64,000 nucleotides of DNA, taken from the NCBI GenBank assembly GCA_033344815.1, contig JAWPMR010000001.1, forward strand, positions 1,660,136 to 1,724,135, in the 5' to 3' direction. The position numbers and the translations under genes are program-made. The notes below the pieces were generated by a model. The model saw nothing but the letters and a program-made list of their open reading frames with translations, did no database searches and had not been told where the DNA came from. Positions within the stretch are counted from its first letter, which is position 1. Each line of letters starts with the position of its first letter. This document shows, in pieces, positions 55,353 through 64,000 of the stretch. The stretch is from Paracoccaceae bacterium (lineage in GTDB: Bacteria; Pseudomonadota; Alphaproteobacteria; Rhodobacterales; Rhodobacteraceae).

Positions 55353-57334
55353 ACGCCGCATTTTCCCGCACGTTGAGGTACAAGCTTCCCATGATGCAGG
55401 GAGGAGATGTCCGCGCTCTGCAGGACGCGTTGGTTCTGCAGGGTATCCTGCACCACGCCGGCGTGGATGGTCTGTTTGGTCCGGGAACCAAAAAGGCGAT
55501 TGCATCTTTCCAACGCCAAAGCGGCCTGGCTGTCACTGGAGTTGCAGACGCGCAGACATTTGCCGCATTGATCGGCGGTCGACCGCCTGATGTGGACTCT
55601 GTTGCGCCTCAACCCGGACTTCCTGCCACGTCAGCGGGGCGGAAAATCCCGACAAGCTGGATGCCCGCAGCCCCCATGACACGTATCATTTTGCACTGGA
55701 CCGGGGGCACTCACTCGCCAAGTTCCTCTGAAAAAAAGCATTACCACATCCTGATCGACGGTGAAGGTGAACCGCATCGCGGCAAGCTCCCGATCAGCGC
55801 GAACGTTCCCCCGCTGCGCTCAGGTGCCTATGCAGCACATACTTTCCGAGCGAATAGTCATTCGATCGGTGTTTCGCTTTGCGCCATGGGCGGAAATGCC
55901 CGCGAAAACCCGTTCCGCTCCGGGCCTTTCCCGATCACGCGCGCGCAATGGGAGATGCTGGCGCAGGTCGCCGCCGAACTCTGCCTGCGCTACGGCATTC
56001 CCGTCACGCGCAAAACCGTTCTGGGACACGGGGAGGTCCAGAACAACCTCGGCATAGAGCAAAATGGCAAATGGGACCCTCTGGCACTGCCCTGGGACCC
56101 ACAGCGCCCCTATATCGAAGTCGGCGATGGCTTGCGCGCGCGCGCGCAGGAAATCTTGGATGCCTTGAAACATCCGATGTCCGTGAGCGCACCCCCCTTG
56201 GATGAGGAGGAAATCCCGCCCTCAGAAACGGTCACGTTGGATGGTGTACCTTTGCGCGGCGCAGCGATTGATGGTCGCATTTTTCTGGATATGGCGCATT
56301 TGGTTGAACACAAGGGCTGGCCTGCGCCCTTGATTGATGTGCAAAACATGTCGGCAACGATAGCGACGCCCTCGGTGCGCTTCGCCATTGTGCAGATGAA
56401 TGACCGCGACGGCTTCACACGCCACTGGATCGAAGCGGCTGAGGTCAGCGAGCGGCTCGGCATGCCCCTGCGCGAGGATGACGCAGGCGATCTGCATCTT
56501 GCGAGCATTCCCGACGATGGGCTTCGGCGCGTCATTGTCAAACGCGGCCAAACGCTGGGACAGATCGCGCAACAACACCTGGGTGATCGCACAAGATGGC
56601 GCGACCTGCTCAGCGAGAATGGCGACACGTTCACTGAAGATACCGCCCGCCGATTGAGCGTAGGACAGATTGTCATTTTGCCCGATGGCACTAAGCCTGT
56701 CGCACGCTCGGGGACCCCTTTGAAACCCAAGGGGATTACCGACATCGCCCAGAAAATCGCGCGACTAGAGGGGGGTGGCACTTCCATGCAGCAGACCCGT
56801 GCGAATGCCGTCAAAGCCATCCTGAGTGCGTGCCAATCCCAAGAGGTCAATGACTTGTCACATCAGGCCTATATTCTCGCCACGGCCTATCATGAAACCA
56901 ATCTTGGCCAGTTCATGACCGAACTCTGGGGGCCCACTAAACATCAGAAAACCTACGGCTCACGCCTTGGCAACCGGAGTGACAAAGAAGGTAGACTTTA
57001 CCTAGGGCGCGGTTTCGTACAAATCACCGGTCGCCACAATTACGGCAAATATGGCGAGATCTTTAAGAAAGACTTTCTGTCGGATCCAGAACAGGTTGCA
57101 GATCCGGCTGTAGCAGCAGAAATCCTCGTCCGCGGGATGAGCGAGATCGGATTTACGGGCAAAGGGCTTCTGGCGGATTTGGGTTTTGATGGCGATTTCG
57201 ACTGGTTTCGTGCGCGAAGCCTGATCAATGGCGATATGAACCATCGCGGAGATGATCGCTATCCGGGCCTGAAAAAGGGAGAAGGTATTGCGAAAAAGGC
57301 CCGCAAATACAGAGAGATCATTGCGACAACCTGA
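55349..57334 (+). CDS. Multidomain peptidoglycan hydrolase: PG-binding, amidase, LysM and GH19-like domains
   Basis: 661 residues. Domains in order: peptidoglycan-binding type 1 (about 15-75: GGDVRALQDALVLQGIL, DGLFGPGTKKAIASFQ); amidase_2/PGRP-like (about 105-255: ILHWTGG with His116, HYHILIDGEGEP, LGHGEV); LysM (about 390-450: IVKRGQTLGQIAQQHLG); and a C-terminal glycoside-hydrolase-19/lysozyme-like domain (about 470-655: LATAYHETNLGQFM, YLGRGFVQITGRHNYGKYG). No signal peptide is seen, so export must use another route or the enzyme acts after lysis. Known: amidases cut the lactyl-peptide bond and GH19-like domains cut glycan chains. Translationally coupled to the membrane protein upstream. 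Such two-enzyme fusions resemble phage endolysins. Confidence 0.88.
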   Translation: MNAAFSRTLRYKLPMMQGGDVRALQDALVLQGILHHAGVDGLFGPGTKKAIASFQRQSGLAVTGVADAQTFAALIGGRPPDVDSVAPQPGLPATSAGRKIPTSWMPAAPMTRIILHWTGGTHSPSSSEKKHYHILIDGEGEPHRGKLPISANVPPLRSGAYAAHTFRANSHSIGVSLCAMGGNARENPFRSGPFPITRAQWEMLAQVAAELCLRYGIPVTRKTVLGHGEVQNNLGIEQNGKWDPLALPWDPQRPYIEVGDGLRARAQEILDALKHPMSVSAPPLDEEEIPPSETVTLDGVPLRGAAIDGRIFLDMAHLVEHKGWPAPLIDVQNMSATIATPSVRFAIVQMNDRDGFTRHWIEAAEVSERLGMPLREDDAGDLHLASIPDDGLRRVIVKRGQTLGQIAQQHLGDRTRWRDLLSENGDTFTEDTARRLSVGQIVILPDGTKPVARSGTPLKPKGITDIAQKIARLEGGGTSMQQTRANAVKAILSACQSQEVNDLSHQAYILATAYHETNLGQFMTELWGPTKHQKTYGSRLGNRSDKEGRLYLGRGFVQITGRHNYGKYGEIFKKDFLSDPEQVADPAVAAEILVRGMSEIGFTGKGLLADLGFDGDFDWFRARSLINGDMNHRGDDRYPGLKKGEGIAKKARKYREIIATT

Positions 57335-57599
57335 GCGCTTAAAACCCCCAAGAACGAAGTGTGCCGATACCTCTCGGTTTGGATAGGTCGGCAAGCCTCT
57401 GAAGTCAGGCAATCAAGACTGAGCCTGGCACCGTGCGCGTCAGACCAGAGCCAAAACGCTAAAATAGCTTGCAGAGATAGGTATTGGCAGGTCTTGCGTT
57501 CCGCAGACGACGAATACATCTGCGCGCAAAGCGGCAGTGAACGAGAAATACCAAAGACTTCCCTATTGCCCCGCTTAGCTCCCGCATTCACAACGGAAG
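57335..57599. other. Intergenic after the four-gene unit
   Basis: 265 bp without supported features; no clear terminator hairpin seen by eye. Confidence 0.3.
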
Positions 57600-58504
57600 C
57601 TCGCATGTCTGCATTTCATGCTCAGGGCGCTGATTTGGACAAGCGTGTCAGGCGCAGAGCCCTGCAGTTGCCCAGGCGTCCGGCGCATTTCTGCGGGCGT
57701 TTGACTGCCCGGCGATGGGTGCGGCCTGACGGCATTGTCGTGCGATCGCCACAGCGCCGGTTTGCGCCGGGCATCATCCAGACTGTCGAAGAGCGCATCG
57801 TTTTCGCATTGCGCAGAGTGCCATTAAATGACCCGATGCAGGCATTCGCTGGGGCTTGCCCCGGATCGATGTAGCGCCATTCGACATCGTCATCTTTGAC
57901 CCATTTCAGGACCGCCCGACCGATGGTCTCTATGCGGGTGACCGACAGTGCGGGCCGAAGCGTTACAGGCCCGAAGAAGCGCATCCAACGCGCGTGTGAC
58001 GCGGGCAAGCATCCCCCCGATCCGGCAGTACTCAAATCGGCGGCGCTTGGCTGCGACCGCCTTCATCTTCGCTCTATTCTCGGGGGTGTCCGGCGGGCAA
58101 TCACGCCGAACAGTTTTGGGGATCGACAGAGACAAACCGGCAGTTCCTGCGCCGCAAGATATCATGCGACCGCATCGCACCGGCGCCCATTCGGTCAGCA
58201 TCGCCTGTCCGTGCCTGGCAGATCCTGCGCCGCGAGATTGTCCAGCATGGAGGCGTAGGCACCAGCATGAGCATTCGACATTGTCGCTTAGATAATTGAC
58301 GCAACATTGTGTATCATTCTTATCCTGAAAAGACTTCAGTTTAACCGCGTCAGAAACGCCCGTACTCCCGTACGCCGATTTGCATTTATGGAACATACTC
58401 GGACTGAGGCCGTGCTTTCGGCCAACCTCCTCGGTTGGCATAGCGGCTTCTCGTTTATTGGATGTCGCTATGAATTGGGCTTCTGTGAAATGGCTCTTCC
58501 GCAT
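57600..58504 (-). mobile_element. Heavily decayed IS3-family element (IS407-like)
   Basis: Minus-strand fragments in several frames: OrfA start at 58504 (MRKSHFTEAQF, MPTEEVGRKHGLSPSMFHK), the start of OrfB catalytic region (KMKAVAAKRRRFEYCRIGG, 58080-58020), ARVTRALDALL, and the DDE Glu block (VLKWVKDDDVEWRYIDPGQA, NACIGSFNGTLRN, 57900-57800). At least five frameshifts or deletions; it cannot move by itself. Confidence 0.82.
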
Positions 58505-58920
58505 TCGCTTGTTCTTTAAAAAAGGTTGAGCACGCTCGAGTTCAGATCTGGGGAGTCCGGGCTCCGCGCGGTCTTTGCAGGCATAGGCGACATCCGTCTG
58601 ACATGGCGACGATAAATGGACCTGCTTAAAACGCCCGTCGCAGACGAGCCGTGCGCGCAAATACTGATCCGTTTCAAAGTCAAAGCGAAGTGCCTAAGTT
58701 ATGTTGCATTTCAAAGTTGTGACTCTCCGGCGTTTTCAATGCTTTGCATCTCTTCGCTTGCGTTGGTTTTCTTCGCACCCAACCAAGCATGATTTTCCTC
58801 TCCCTTGAGTCAGACCCGTTCAATAACTCGCCAGTCAACTCAGTGTGACCTGCGCTTGCCCCCCTTTCTTTTCTCGAAGGATGCAAAGGCACAACTGGAA
58901 GATGTGGCACCTTCCTGCTA
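58505..58920. other. Gap between IS remnant and TetR operator
   Basis: Nothing supported. The first ~60 bp may be the end of the IS3 remnant. The TetR promoter should lie near 58880-58920. Confidence 0.3.
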
Positions 58921-58941
58921 TATCTGACACCATGTCAGATA
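58921..58941. promoter_or_regulatory. TetR-type operator, 21-bp inverted repeat
   Basis: Nine-base arms TATCTGACA and TGTCAGATA separated by CCA form a perfect inverted repeat. The A of the central CCA begins an ATG (58932) that is in frame with the TetR gene, so the operator covers the likely start region. Autorepression is the simplest reading. Confidence 0.75.
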
Positions 58942-59621
58942 GAATCAAATCAGACTTGCGCCGACAGGCCGTGGCGGTGAACGTGATGTCGCCAAGCAAA
59001 TCCTCAGTGACCCAATCTGCAATTCTTAACGCCGCCACGCGGTTTCTGGAAAACCGGCAGTTTCGCGACCTCACAGTTGGTATTCTCATGCAAGATGCGG
59101 GCTACAGTCGCGCCACGTTCTATCAATATTTCATCGACCTGCACGGTTTGATGGAAACGCTTCTTGATCGGATCAAGGGACAGATCATTGACGGGGCGCA
59201 GCCTTGGCTCATCGGTCAAGGGGATACAGTTGCCAATCTGCAAGAAAGCCTCCGGGCCTTGGTGGATGTGGGTTACGATCAAGGATTCATTCTGAAAGCC
59301 GTCGCGGATGCATCAGCCAGTGACGCACGACTGGAACGTGTCTGGGAGAGTTTTCTGACCTCCTTTGACACATTGGTCAGCGCGCGTATTGCGAAGGATC
59401 AGGCGGCGGCGTATACGACGAAATTTGATCCAAGCCCGGTTGCGCATGCTCTCAACCGAATGGATGCAGCCGTGCTGATCAGCTCTTTCGGTCAGAACCC
59501 CAAAGCAAACAAAGACGTCGTCTTATCGGCAATTTTGCGCATCTGGATTTCAACGCTTTATCCGCAACACGCTGGGAAACTCACCAGCGTCGCAGGGCCG
59601 CAACCGATGGAGCAACCCTGA
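58932..59621 (+). CDS. TetR-family transcriptional regulator
   Basis: 229 residues from ATG 58932. Seen: TetR-type HTH (SAILNAATRFLENRQFRDLT, MQDAGYSRATFYQYF, residues about 30-75), then a helical ligand domain (GYDQGFILKAVADASASDAR, WESFLTSFDTLV). The start is uncertain: ATG 58932 sits inside the palindromic operator and has no good ribosome site (a leaderless message is possible), whereas ATG 58986 still keeps the HTH. A frame start at 58845 would put the operator inside the coding region. It precedes the DUF1254 gene by 68 bp, in the same direction. Confidence 0.83.
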   Translation: MSDRIKSDLRRQAVAVNVMSPSKSSVTQSAILNAATRFLENRQFRDLTVGILMQDAGYSRATFYQYFIDLHGLMETLLDRIKGQIIDGAQPWLIGQGDTVANLQESLRALVDVGYDQGFILKAVADASASDARLERVWESFLTSFDTLVSARIAKDQAAAYTTKFDPSPVAHALNRMDAAVLISSFGQNPKANKDVVLSAILRIWISTLYPQHAGKLTSVAGPQPMEQP

Positions 59622-59689
59622 ATAATTACACCCCGGCAGGAGACACATCACCAGGCCGGACCAACGAGAATCAAAAAAAGGGATAGGAA

Positions 59690-61219
59690 ATGAAGCTGAC
59701 AAACAAACTGGCCATAATTGCCAGTTCAATTGCAATTTCGGGGATCGCGTTCCCGGCAGGGGTCTGGGCCGAAGATCCGCCGATCATGAAAATGACCACG
59801 GAAATTCCAGATGGGATCACTACGCCCGACGATATTCAAACCCAGTTGGGCGAACTGAGTTTCTTTGATGGCGTACCGGATGACCCGACAGCGGATAAAA
59901 TCTATAACTTGCTGGACTTCACCCATGCCTATCAGGGATATCTGGACGGTGTGAAAATCGCCTCCATGGACGCCATGCGACGCGGTATCCTGACGTTCGG
60001 CCCCGCCAATACGACCGTTTTGCAATTCGCCAATCTGATGGATTCAAAAACCCTGTTTCTGACACCAAACACCACGAGCGTATATCAAACGATGTGGCTT
60101 CAACTTGGTGACGAACCAATGGTGATTGAAACGCCACCGAATGTGCTTGGGTTCTTGAACAACGCCTGGTTCAAATACGTCAGTGATTTTGGCAACCTTG
60201 GACCTGACGAAGGCAAGGGCGGCAAGTTCCTGATTGTCCCGCCTGATTACGAAGGTGACATCCCACAAGACGGGTACTTCGTCGTCAATACAAACACTTA
60301 CGGGAATTGGGTCCTATGGCGGGGGTATCTGGAAAACGGCTCTACAGAGACTGCGATCAACGCGACGCAAGAAAAGTTCCGCGTGTACCCGCTGTCTCAA
60401 GCCGGCAGCCCCCCGGACATGACCTTTGTCAATGTGTCCGGAGAGGAATTCAACACCATCCACGTAATGGATGAACGCATGTTTGAAGAGATCAACACTG
60501 TCGTTCAGGCCGAACCATTGATGGGAGAAAATCCGGAATTGCTGGGCCATCTGGCCGCCATCGGGATCGTCAAAGGCCAGCCTTTTGATCCAAACCCGCG
60601 GATGCATGGCATCCTGGAAAAGGCTGCATCAGCCGGTGCGGTCACCGTAAAAACGTTGATTTCCAAACCCCGTGATGACCGCGCCTATTGGTATCCGGGC
60701 GAAAGCTATTGGCAGAACGCATTTCCCGGCGGTGCCTATACCTGGATTCTGGACGGCGTGACCTTGCAGGATTTCCGCGCCTCCTTTCACTTTTACGCCA
60801 CCGGTATCACACCGGCGATGGCGCTCAAAATCGTCGGGAAAGGGTCGCAATACGCCCTCACATACCGCGACTCTGACGGCAATGCGCTGGATGGCTCAAA
60901 GACCTACAAGTTGAACGTCCCTGCAAACCCGCCGGCAAAAGACTTCTGGTCCTTTACACTCTATGACAATCAGACCCGATCCATGTTGCAGACGGACAAA
61001 CAATTTCCGGCGCTTGGAAGCAACAACGCAAATCTGCGTCAGAACGAAGACGGGTCCGTAGACATCTATTTCGGGCCAGAGGCGCCAGAGGGCCAGGAAC
61101 ACAACTGGCTTCAGACCGTTCCGGGCAAAGGATGGAACACGATCATGCGGCTCTACGGACCGCTTGAACCATGGTTTGACCAAACATGGCGCCCTGGCGA
61201 GATCGAACTGATCGAGTAG
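59690..61219 (+). CDS. Exported DUF1254/DUF1214 protein
   Basis: 509 residues. Seen: a Sec signal peptide (cleavage after VWA near residue 27); a DUF1254-like N-terminal domain (LDFTHAYQGYLDGVKIASMD, LDSKTLFLTPNTTSVYQTMW-type region); and a DUF1214 C-terminal domain (FWSFTLYDNQTRSMLQTDKQ, DIYFGPEAPEGQEHNWLQT, RLYGPLEPWFDQTWRPGEI). Function unknown in general; the protein should be periplasmic or secreted. It may be controlled by the TetR regulator upstream. GGGATAGGAA lies just before the ATG. Confidence 0.88.
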   Translation: MKLTNKLAIIASSIAISGIAFPAGVWAEDPPIMKMTTEIPDGITTPDDIQTQLGELSFFDGVPDDPTADKIYNLLDFTHAYQGYLDGVKIASMDAMRRGILTFGPANTTVLQFANLMDSKTLFLTPNTTSVYQTMWLQLGDEPMVIETPPNVLGFLNNAWFKYVSDFGNLGPDEGKGGKFLIVPPDYEGDIPQDGYFVVNTNTYGNWVLWRGYLENGSTETAINATQEKFRVYPLSQAGSPPDMTFVNVSGEEFNTIHVMDERMFEEINTVVQAEPLMGENPELLGHLAAIGIVKGQPFDPNPRMHGILEKAASAGAVTVKTLISKPRDDRAYWYPGESYWQNAFPGGAYTWILDGVTLQDFRASFHFYATGITPAMALKIVGKGSQYALTYRDSDGNALDGSKTYKLNVPANPPAKDFWSFTLYDNQTRSMLQTDKQFPALGSNNANLRQNEDGSVDIYFGPEAPEGQEHNWLQTVPGKGWNTIMRLYGPLEPWFDQTWRPGEIELIE

Positions 61220-61236
61220 TGAGCCTCGCGAAAACG

Positions 61237-61261
61237 GGCGGGCCATGTTGCGTGGCCCGCC
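61237..61261 (+). terminator. Hairpin after the DUF1254 gene
   Basis: A nine-pair GC-rich stem (GGCGGGCCA with TGGCCCGCC) around the loop TGTTGCG, starting 17 bp after the stop. No T-run follows, so it may be a weak or Rho-assisted terminator. Confidence 0.5.
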
Positions 61262-61748
61262 TCGGTTCAAGAGATACCGGCACGCGAACCAGGCGTCTGG
61301 CGACGATCCAGCGGCTTGTTTGCATATGTCAGATTGATTTCTGCTTTGCATAGCGGTCACATGCGTTGAGGAACCTGCTGGACCCGGCGCAATGTTCCGC
61401 CAGCCAATGCCGCGCTTGAAAATGGAAGTCAGCAAGGATCAACAGCAAGTGTTTTGCGAGATCTGCAGAGTGGGTTTGCTCGCTTCTAAATGTGTGGCGA
61501 GAAGTCAGGCAAAACCCGGGACCGTCTGCCCCGCAGTTGATGTGTTCCTTTCCTCGTTCCTGTGCATCTAAACTTAAAACGCGCGATCACGGTTTAGTAA
61601 CCATCATTAAAGTTCTGACCTCTTTGGTCAGGCGAAATAGACACGGCAGTTTCATGTTTTTGCAATTTCGTGTAAAAAAGGAAGTTAGTTGGGAATATCT
61701 AACAAGCCTAATACGTATCTCAATTGTAATAGGTATGGAGTTAAGTTC
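61262..61748. other. Gap before the small lipoprotein
   Basis: Nearly 490 bp without a supported gene. The AT-rich part at 61640-61740 probably includes the promoter of the lipoprotein gene. Confidence 0.35.
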
Positions 61749-62027
61749 ATGACATCAAAACTTTTGGCATTGGCCGCGTCTTTAATGCTTGGCGCATGCG
61801 CGACTATCAGCAGTGAAACACGCACGCCCGCATATCTCGATGGCGGGTTATATCATGGCGAGCGTTATGACATCAGACAACGTTTGGTGGACGGTCCACG
61901 AGGGACCTATGAGCAGACAAGCGTCGTTTACAAAGGTCTGTCCAGTCAATGTATTTTTGACAGCCCCAATGACTGTGAAGCAGCAGCACGCCAACTCATT
62001 GATGATTACAACGAGTTCATCTTTTGA
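61749..62027 (+). CDS. Small lipoprotein
   Basis: 92 residues. Seen: a lipoprotein signal (MTSKLLALAASLMLGAC, lipobox LGAC with Cys17), then a short body with two Cys (QCIFDSPNDC) that could form a disulfide, ending DDYNEFIF. GGAG lies eight bases before the ATG. No family recognised; monocistronic as far as can be seen. Confidence 0.75.
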   Translation: MTSKLLALAASLMLGACATISSETRTPAYLDGGLYHGERYDIRQRLVDGPRGTYEQTSVVYKGLSSQCIFDSPNDCEAAARQLIDDYNEFIF

Positions 62028-62943
62028 GCCAACGGGTCGCTTTTGCCCGATTGCGAACGTTCAAGAACCTGTTGGGCATTGCGTAGGCAGGAAATCAGGG
62101 AGTGCCATCTGGTATGCCGCTCCCCGTTAATCGAATGAGTGGTTTGGCGTCCCTGTTGTCTTCGCTGGTGATAGCAGACGTCGCACGCCGGATAGTGCGC
62201 TATGGAAGCACCAGATCGGTGGCGCGGGGGATCACAAATCGTCGAACCAAGACGCCAGTGGGCAAGGCATGCGTATTGGCAAGCCAGTCTCTGACACTGG
62301 AGCCATCCTGCACAGGCGCAAGACGGCGAGCAACTTTATCTAACAAGCGGCGGGTGGACGTTGGGTAGAACAGATCAAGATAGGACTGCCCCCGGAATTA
62401 CGGCGCACCCGCAATAAACTGATCGGTCGCTAAGGGCTCAATCGAGCAGGGCCGCGATGCTGCGCGCTTCAAACCCAGGGATTCGGCGGCCGTTCAGGGT
62501 CATCCTTCATCCATCGCCGATTTTTGGTGCGTCTTTGCCTCCACTCATAAAACGTTGTTAGGAGCGGCCGAGACCCGCGCGGCGCAAAGGAGAACCACTG
62601 TATGCTGATTTGGCTACCAGCGCCGCGGCAGAAAGCTGAGCGCGTTATGCGCCGTGACGACAGATCCGCGAACGGCAAGGGCACCCCTTGCGGGATCGGT
62701 GTCTGCATATGGATGCGCCCTTTGGCAAATGCCCCAGCTCAACCTTGATTTACTCTCTGGGGAACGGTTGCGACCGGAAGCGTCCTCTCGACAGCACACA
62801 TCAAAGCCGCCGAAATATAGTCGGAAAACTATAAGCCGTTGCCGGTGGTCGCGCGATTTTGCATTTCCCCATTTTTTTTGAGATGTCATTGCCATGTCAC
62901 TTTCAATTGAAAAACGACGCCGCATGCAATGGAAATGAACGCG
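62028..62943. other. About 900 bp without a supported gene
   Basis: Open frames on both strands are short or are shadows of each other and lack protein-like character. 62100-62400 may be decayed coding sequence. The AT-rich stretch at 62870-62930 should hold the promoter of the next gene. Confidence 0.35.
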
Positions 62944-63609
62944 ATGAATTTCACACGCTACGGTATTTACTTTACACCGCGCTCCGGTGCTTTTTCTGAT
63001 GCCGGGTCCGCGTGGCTCGGGTGGGACCTCATCAACGGCCAGGTCGGTGAGATGCATGATAACGACATCACCGCACGCCCGCGAAAGTACGGATTTCATG
63101 GCACCATCAAACCGCCTTTCAGCCTAAACGCCGGAACTCATGAAGCGGATCTGAAAATGGCAATCATTGATCTATGCGCAACCTTGGAGCCCGTCGCTTT
63201 GGAAGGGTTGACCCTGTCGCGAATTGGCTCTTTTCTGGCGCTGACCCCTGTGGGCGACGTACGTGAACTCGGCCGAATGGCGGCACGCGTTGTGCAGGAA
63301 CTGGACCATTTCCGTGCGCCTGCCAACGCGGATGAAATCGCGCGACGGAAGAGCGCCAAACTCACACCGTTGCAAGAAGAAAACCTGCGCAAGTGGGGAT
63401 ATCCTTATGTCATGGAGGCTTTCAAGTTTCATATGACACTTACTGGACCGCTGCCAAATGCGCTGGTTGGCAAAGTCACAGCAGATGCAAACGCACATTT
63501 TGCAGATCTCCCGCCACGACCGTTCCTGATCGACAGCCTCACCCTCGTGGGTGAAGCCGAAGACGGGATGTTTCGCGAAATCCAACGCTACACGCTGAGC
63601 AGAAAGTAG
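62944..63609 (+). CDS. DUF1045 protein (2H-phosphoesterase-like, phosphonate-metabolism associated)
   Basis: 221 residues from ATG 62944 (MNFTRYGIYFTP); the frame opens at 62929. Seen: two 2H-type motifs, FHGTIKPPF (residues about 46-54) and FHMTLTGPL (about 162-170), plus WLGWD and HxT-flanking strands, as in the DUF1045 family. Known: such genes often sit in phosphonate (phn) clusters; no other phn gene is in this window, so the link is not shown here. A cytosolic cyclic-phosphodiester or RNA-ligase-like hydrolase is plausible. Confidence 0.85.
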   Translation: MNFTRYGIYFTPRSGAFSDAGSAWLGWDLINGQVGEMHDNDITARPRKYGFHGTIKPPFSLNAGTHEADLKMAIIDLCATLEPVALEGLTLSRIGSFLALTPVGDVRELGRMAARVVQELDHFRAPANADEIARRKSAKLTPLQEENLRKWGYPYVMEAFKFHMTLTGPLPNALVGKVTADANAHFADLPPRPFLIDSLTLVGEAEDGMFREIQRYTLSRK

Positions 63610-63848
63610 GGCGGGCGAAACATACAACCGCAAAGGTCGTGAGACCACCACGGCTAACAAACGGGCCCTAAACGCGCCGAAGCTAGTGTCCGTAGATGGT
63701 TCCAGATCTGCGGCGGAAGGTCAGCATAAGGTTCAATTCCCTTTGGCGCATCGACCAACGCGGCAGAGTTCTGATCTGGAGCAGACCTCAAGCTTTTCTC
63801 GGCGCGACGCTCTGCACGCCGAGCGCGCGTGCTGCGAATTGTCCAAAA
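63610..63848. other. Intergenic between convergent DUF1045 and GMC genes
   Basis: Nothing supported; no clear bidirectional terminator seen by eye. Confidence 0.3.
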
Positions 63849-64000
63849 TCAGTGCGCACCAAGCATCAGGTCCGATGCCTTTTCGCCAATCATGATGGCA
63901 GGCGCATTGGTGTTACCCGATACGATCTCTGGCATGATCGAGCAATCAGCGACACGCAACCCTAAGATGCCATGCACTTTCAACTCGGCATCAACGACCG
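63849..64000 (-). CDS. GMC-family oxidoreductase, C-terminal fragment (choline dehydrogenase-like)
   Basis: The minus-strand frame enters from the right edge and ends at TGA 63849-63851, giving about 49 residues. Seen: [40 protein letters not shown], the strongly conserved C-terminal signature of flavin-dependent GMC oxidoreductases such as BetA and alcohol dehydrogenases. The Asn in SGNTNAP corresponds to the active-site Asn/His pair region. Substrate unknown. Confidence 0.9.
   Translation of the reverse strand, partial: VVDAELKVHGILGLRVADCSIMPEIVSGNTNAPAIMIGEKASDLMLGAH

Noticed and set aside
62614-63099. 161-codon minus-strand frame overlapping the DUF1045 gene
   Set aside because: Antisense overlap with a well-supported gene and no motif of its own.

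Overview
The window looks like a chromosomal or large-replicon segment from a marine alphaproteobacterium, most likely the Roseobacter group (Rhodobacteraceae). This is inferred from gene content: a matPQMAB-type malonate operon with a TRAP transporter, a GatZ/sugar-kinase polyol cluster, GntR- and LacI-type local regulators, a GMC oxidoreductase, and IS3 and IS6 elements typical of these genomes. No rRNA genes or CRISPR arrays are visible, and there is one tRNA.

Layout. (1) 1-4360: polyol/tagatose catabolism (GatZ fragment, PfkB kinase, LacI regulator, zinc dehydrogenase) with two matching operator-like sites. (2) 4727-11205: malonate uptake and activation, matB-matA-matM-matQ-matP on the minus strand, with a divergent GntR regulator. 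(3) 12046-20078: poorly characterised genes, including a 698-residue membrane protein divergent from a periplasmic binding protein with start codons 2 bp apart, and decayed DMT-transporter and patatin genes. (4) 20380-43520: a mobile-DNA zone. A tRNA-Phe carries an integrated island (integrase, hypothetical gene cut by an IS3 element, hsdR remnant, att repeat). A second broken integrase follows, then several IS3/IS6 remnants, a large NRPS gene whose loading domain has decayed, and an FG-GAP repeat protein. The right part also has a WYL regulator, a PEP-mutase-family enzyme, two small genes and a heme-c-type GGDEF-EAL protein. (5) 43664-49591: a compact catabolic cluster with a GntR regulator, two different Rieske oxygenases, a Tat-exported solute-binding protein and an M20 amidohydrolase, built around a perfect 16-bp palindrome. 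(6) 50402-57334: four tightly packed co-directional genes (large helical protein, lipoprotein, four-helix membrane protein, multidomain peptidoglycan hydrolase). I do not recognise this set as a described system, and it is the strongest novelty candidate. (7) 57600-64000: IS3 remnant, TetR regulator with a 21-bp palindrome, an exported DUF1254/DUF1214 protein, a small lipoprotein, a DUF1045 protein and the C-terminal end of a GMC oxidoreductase.

The clearest functional units are the malonate operon (uptake, CoA ligation, decarboxylation to acetyl-CoA) and the polyol cluster (oxidation, phosphorylation, aldol cleavage). The Rieske cluster is probably an oxidative demethylation or hydroxylation pathway whose substrate cannot be read from the sequence. 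All assignments rest on recognising motifs by eye in translated sequence; no database search was run.
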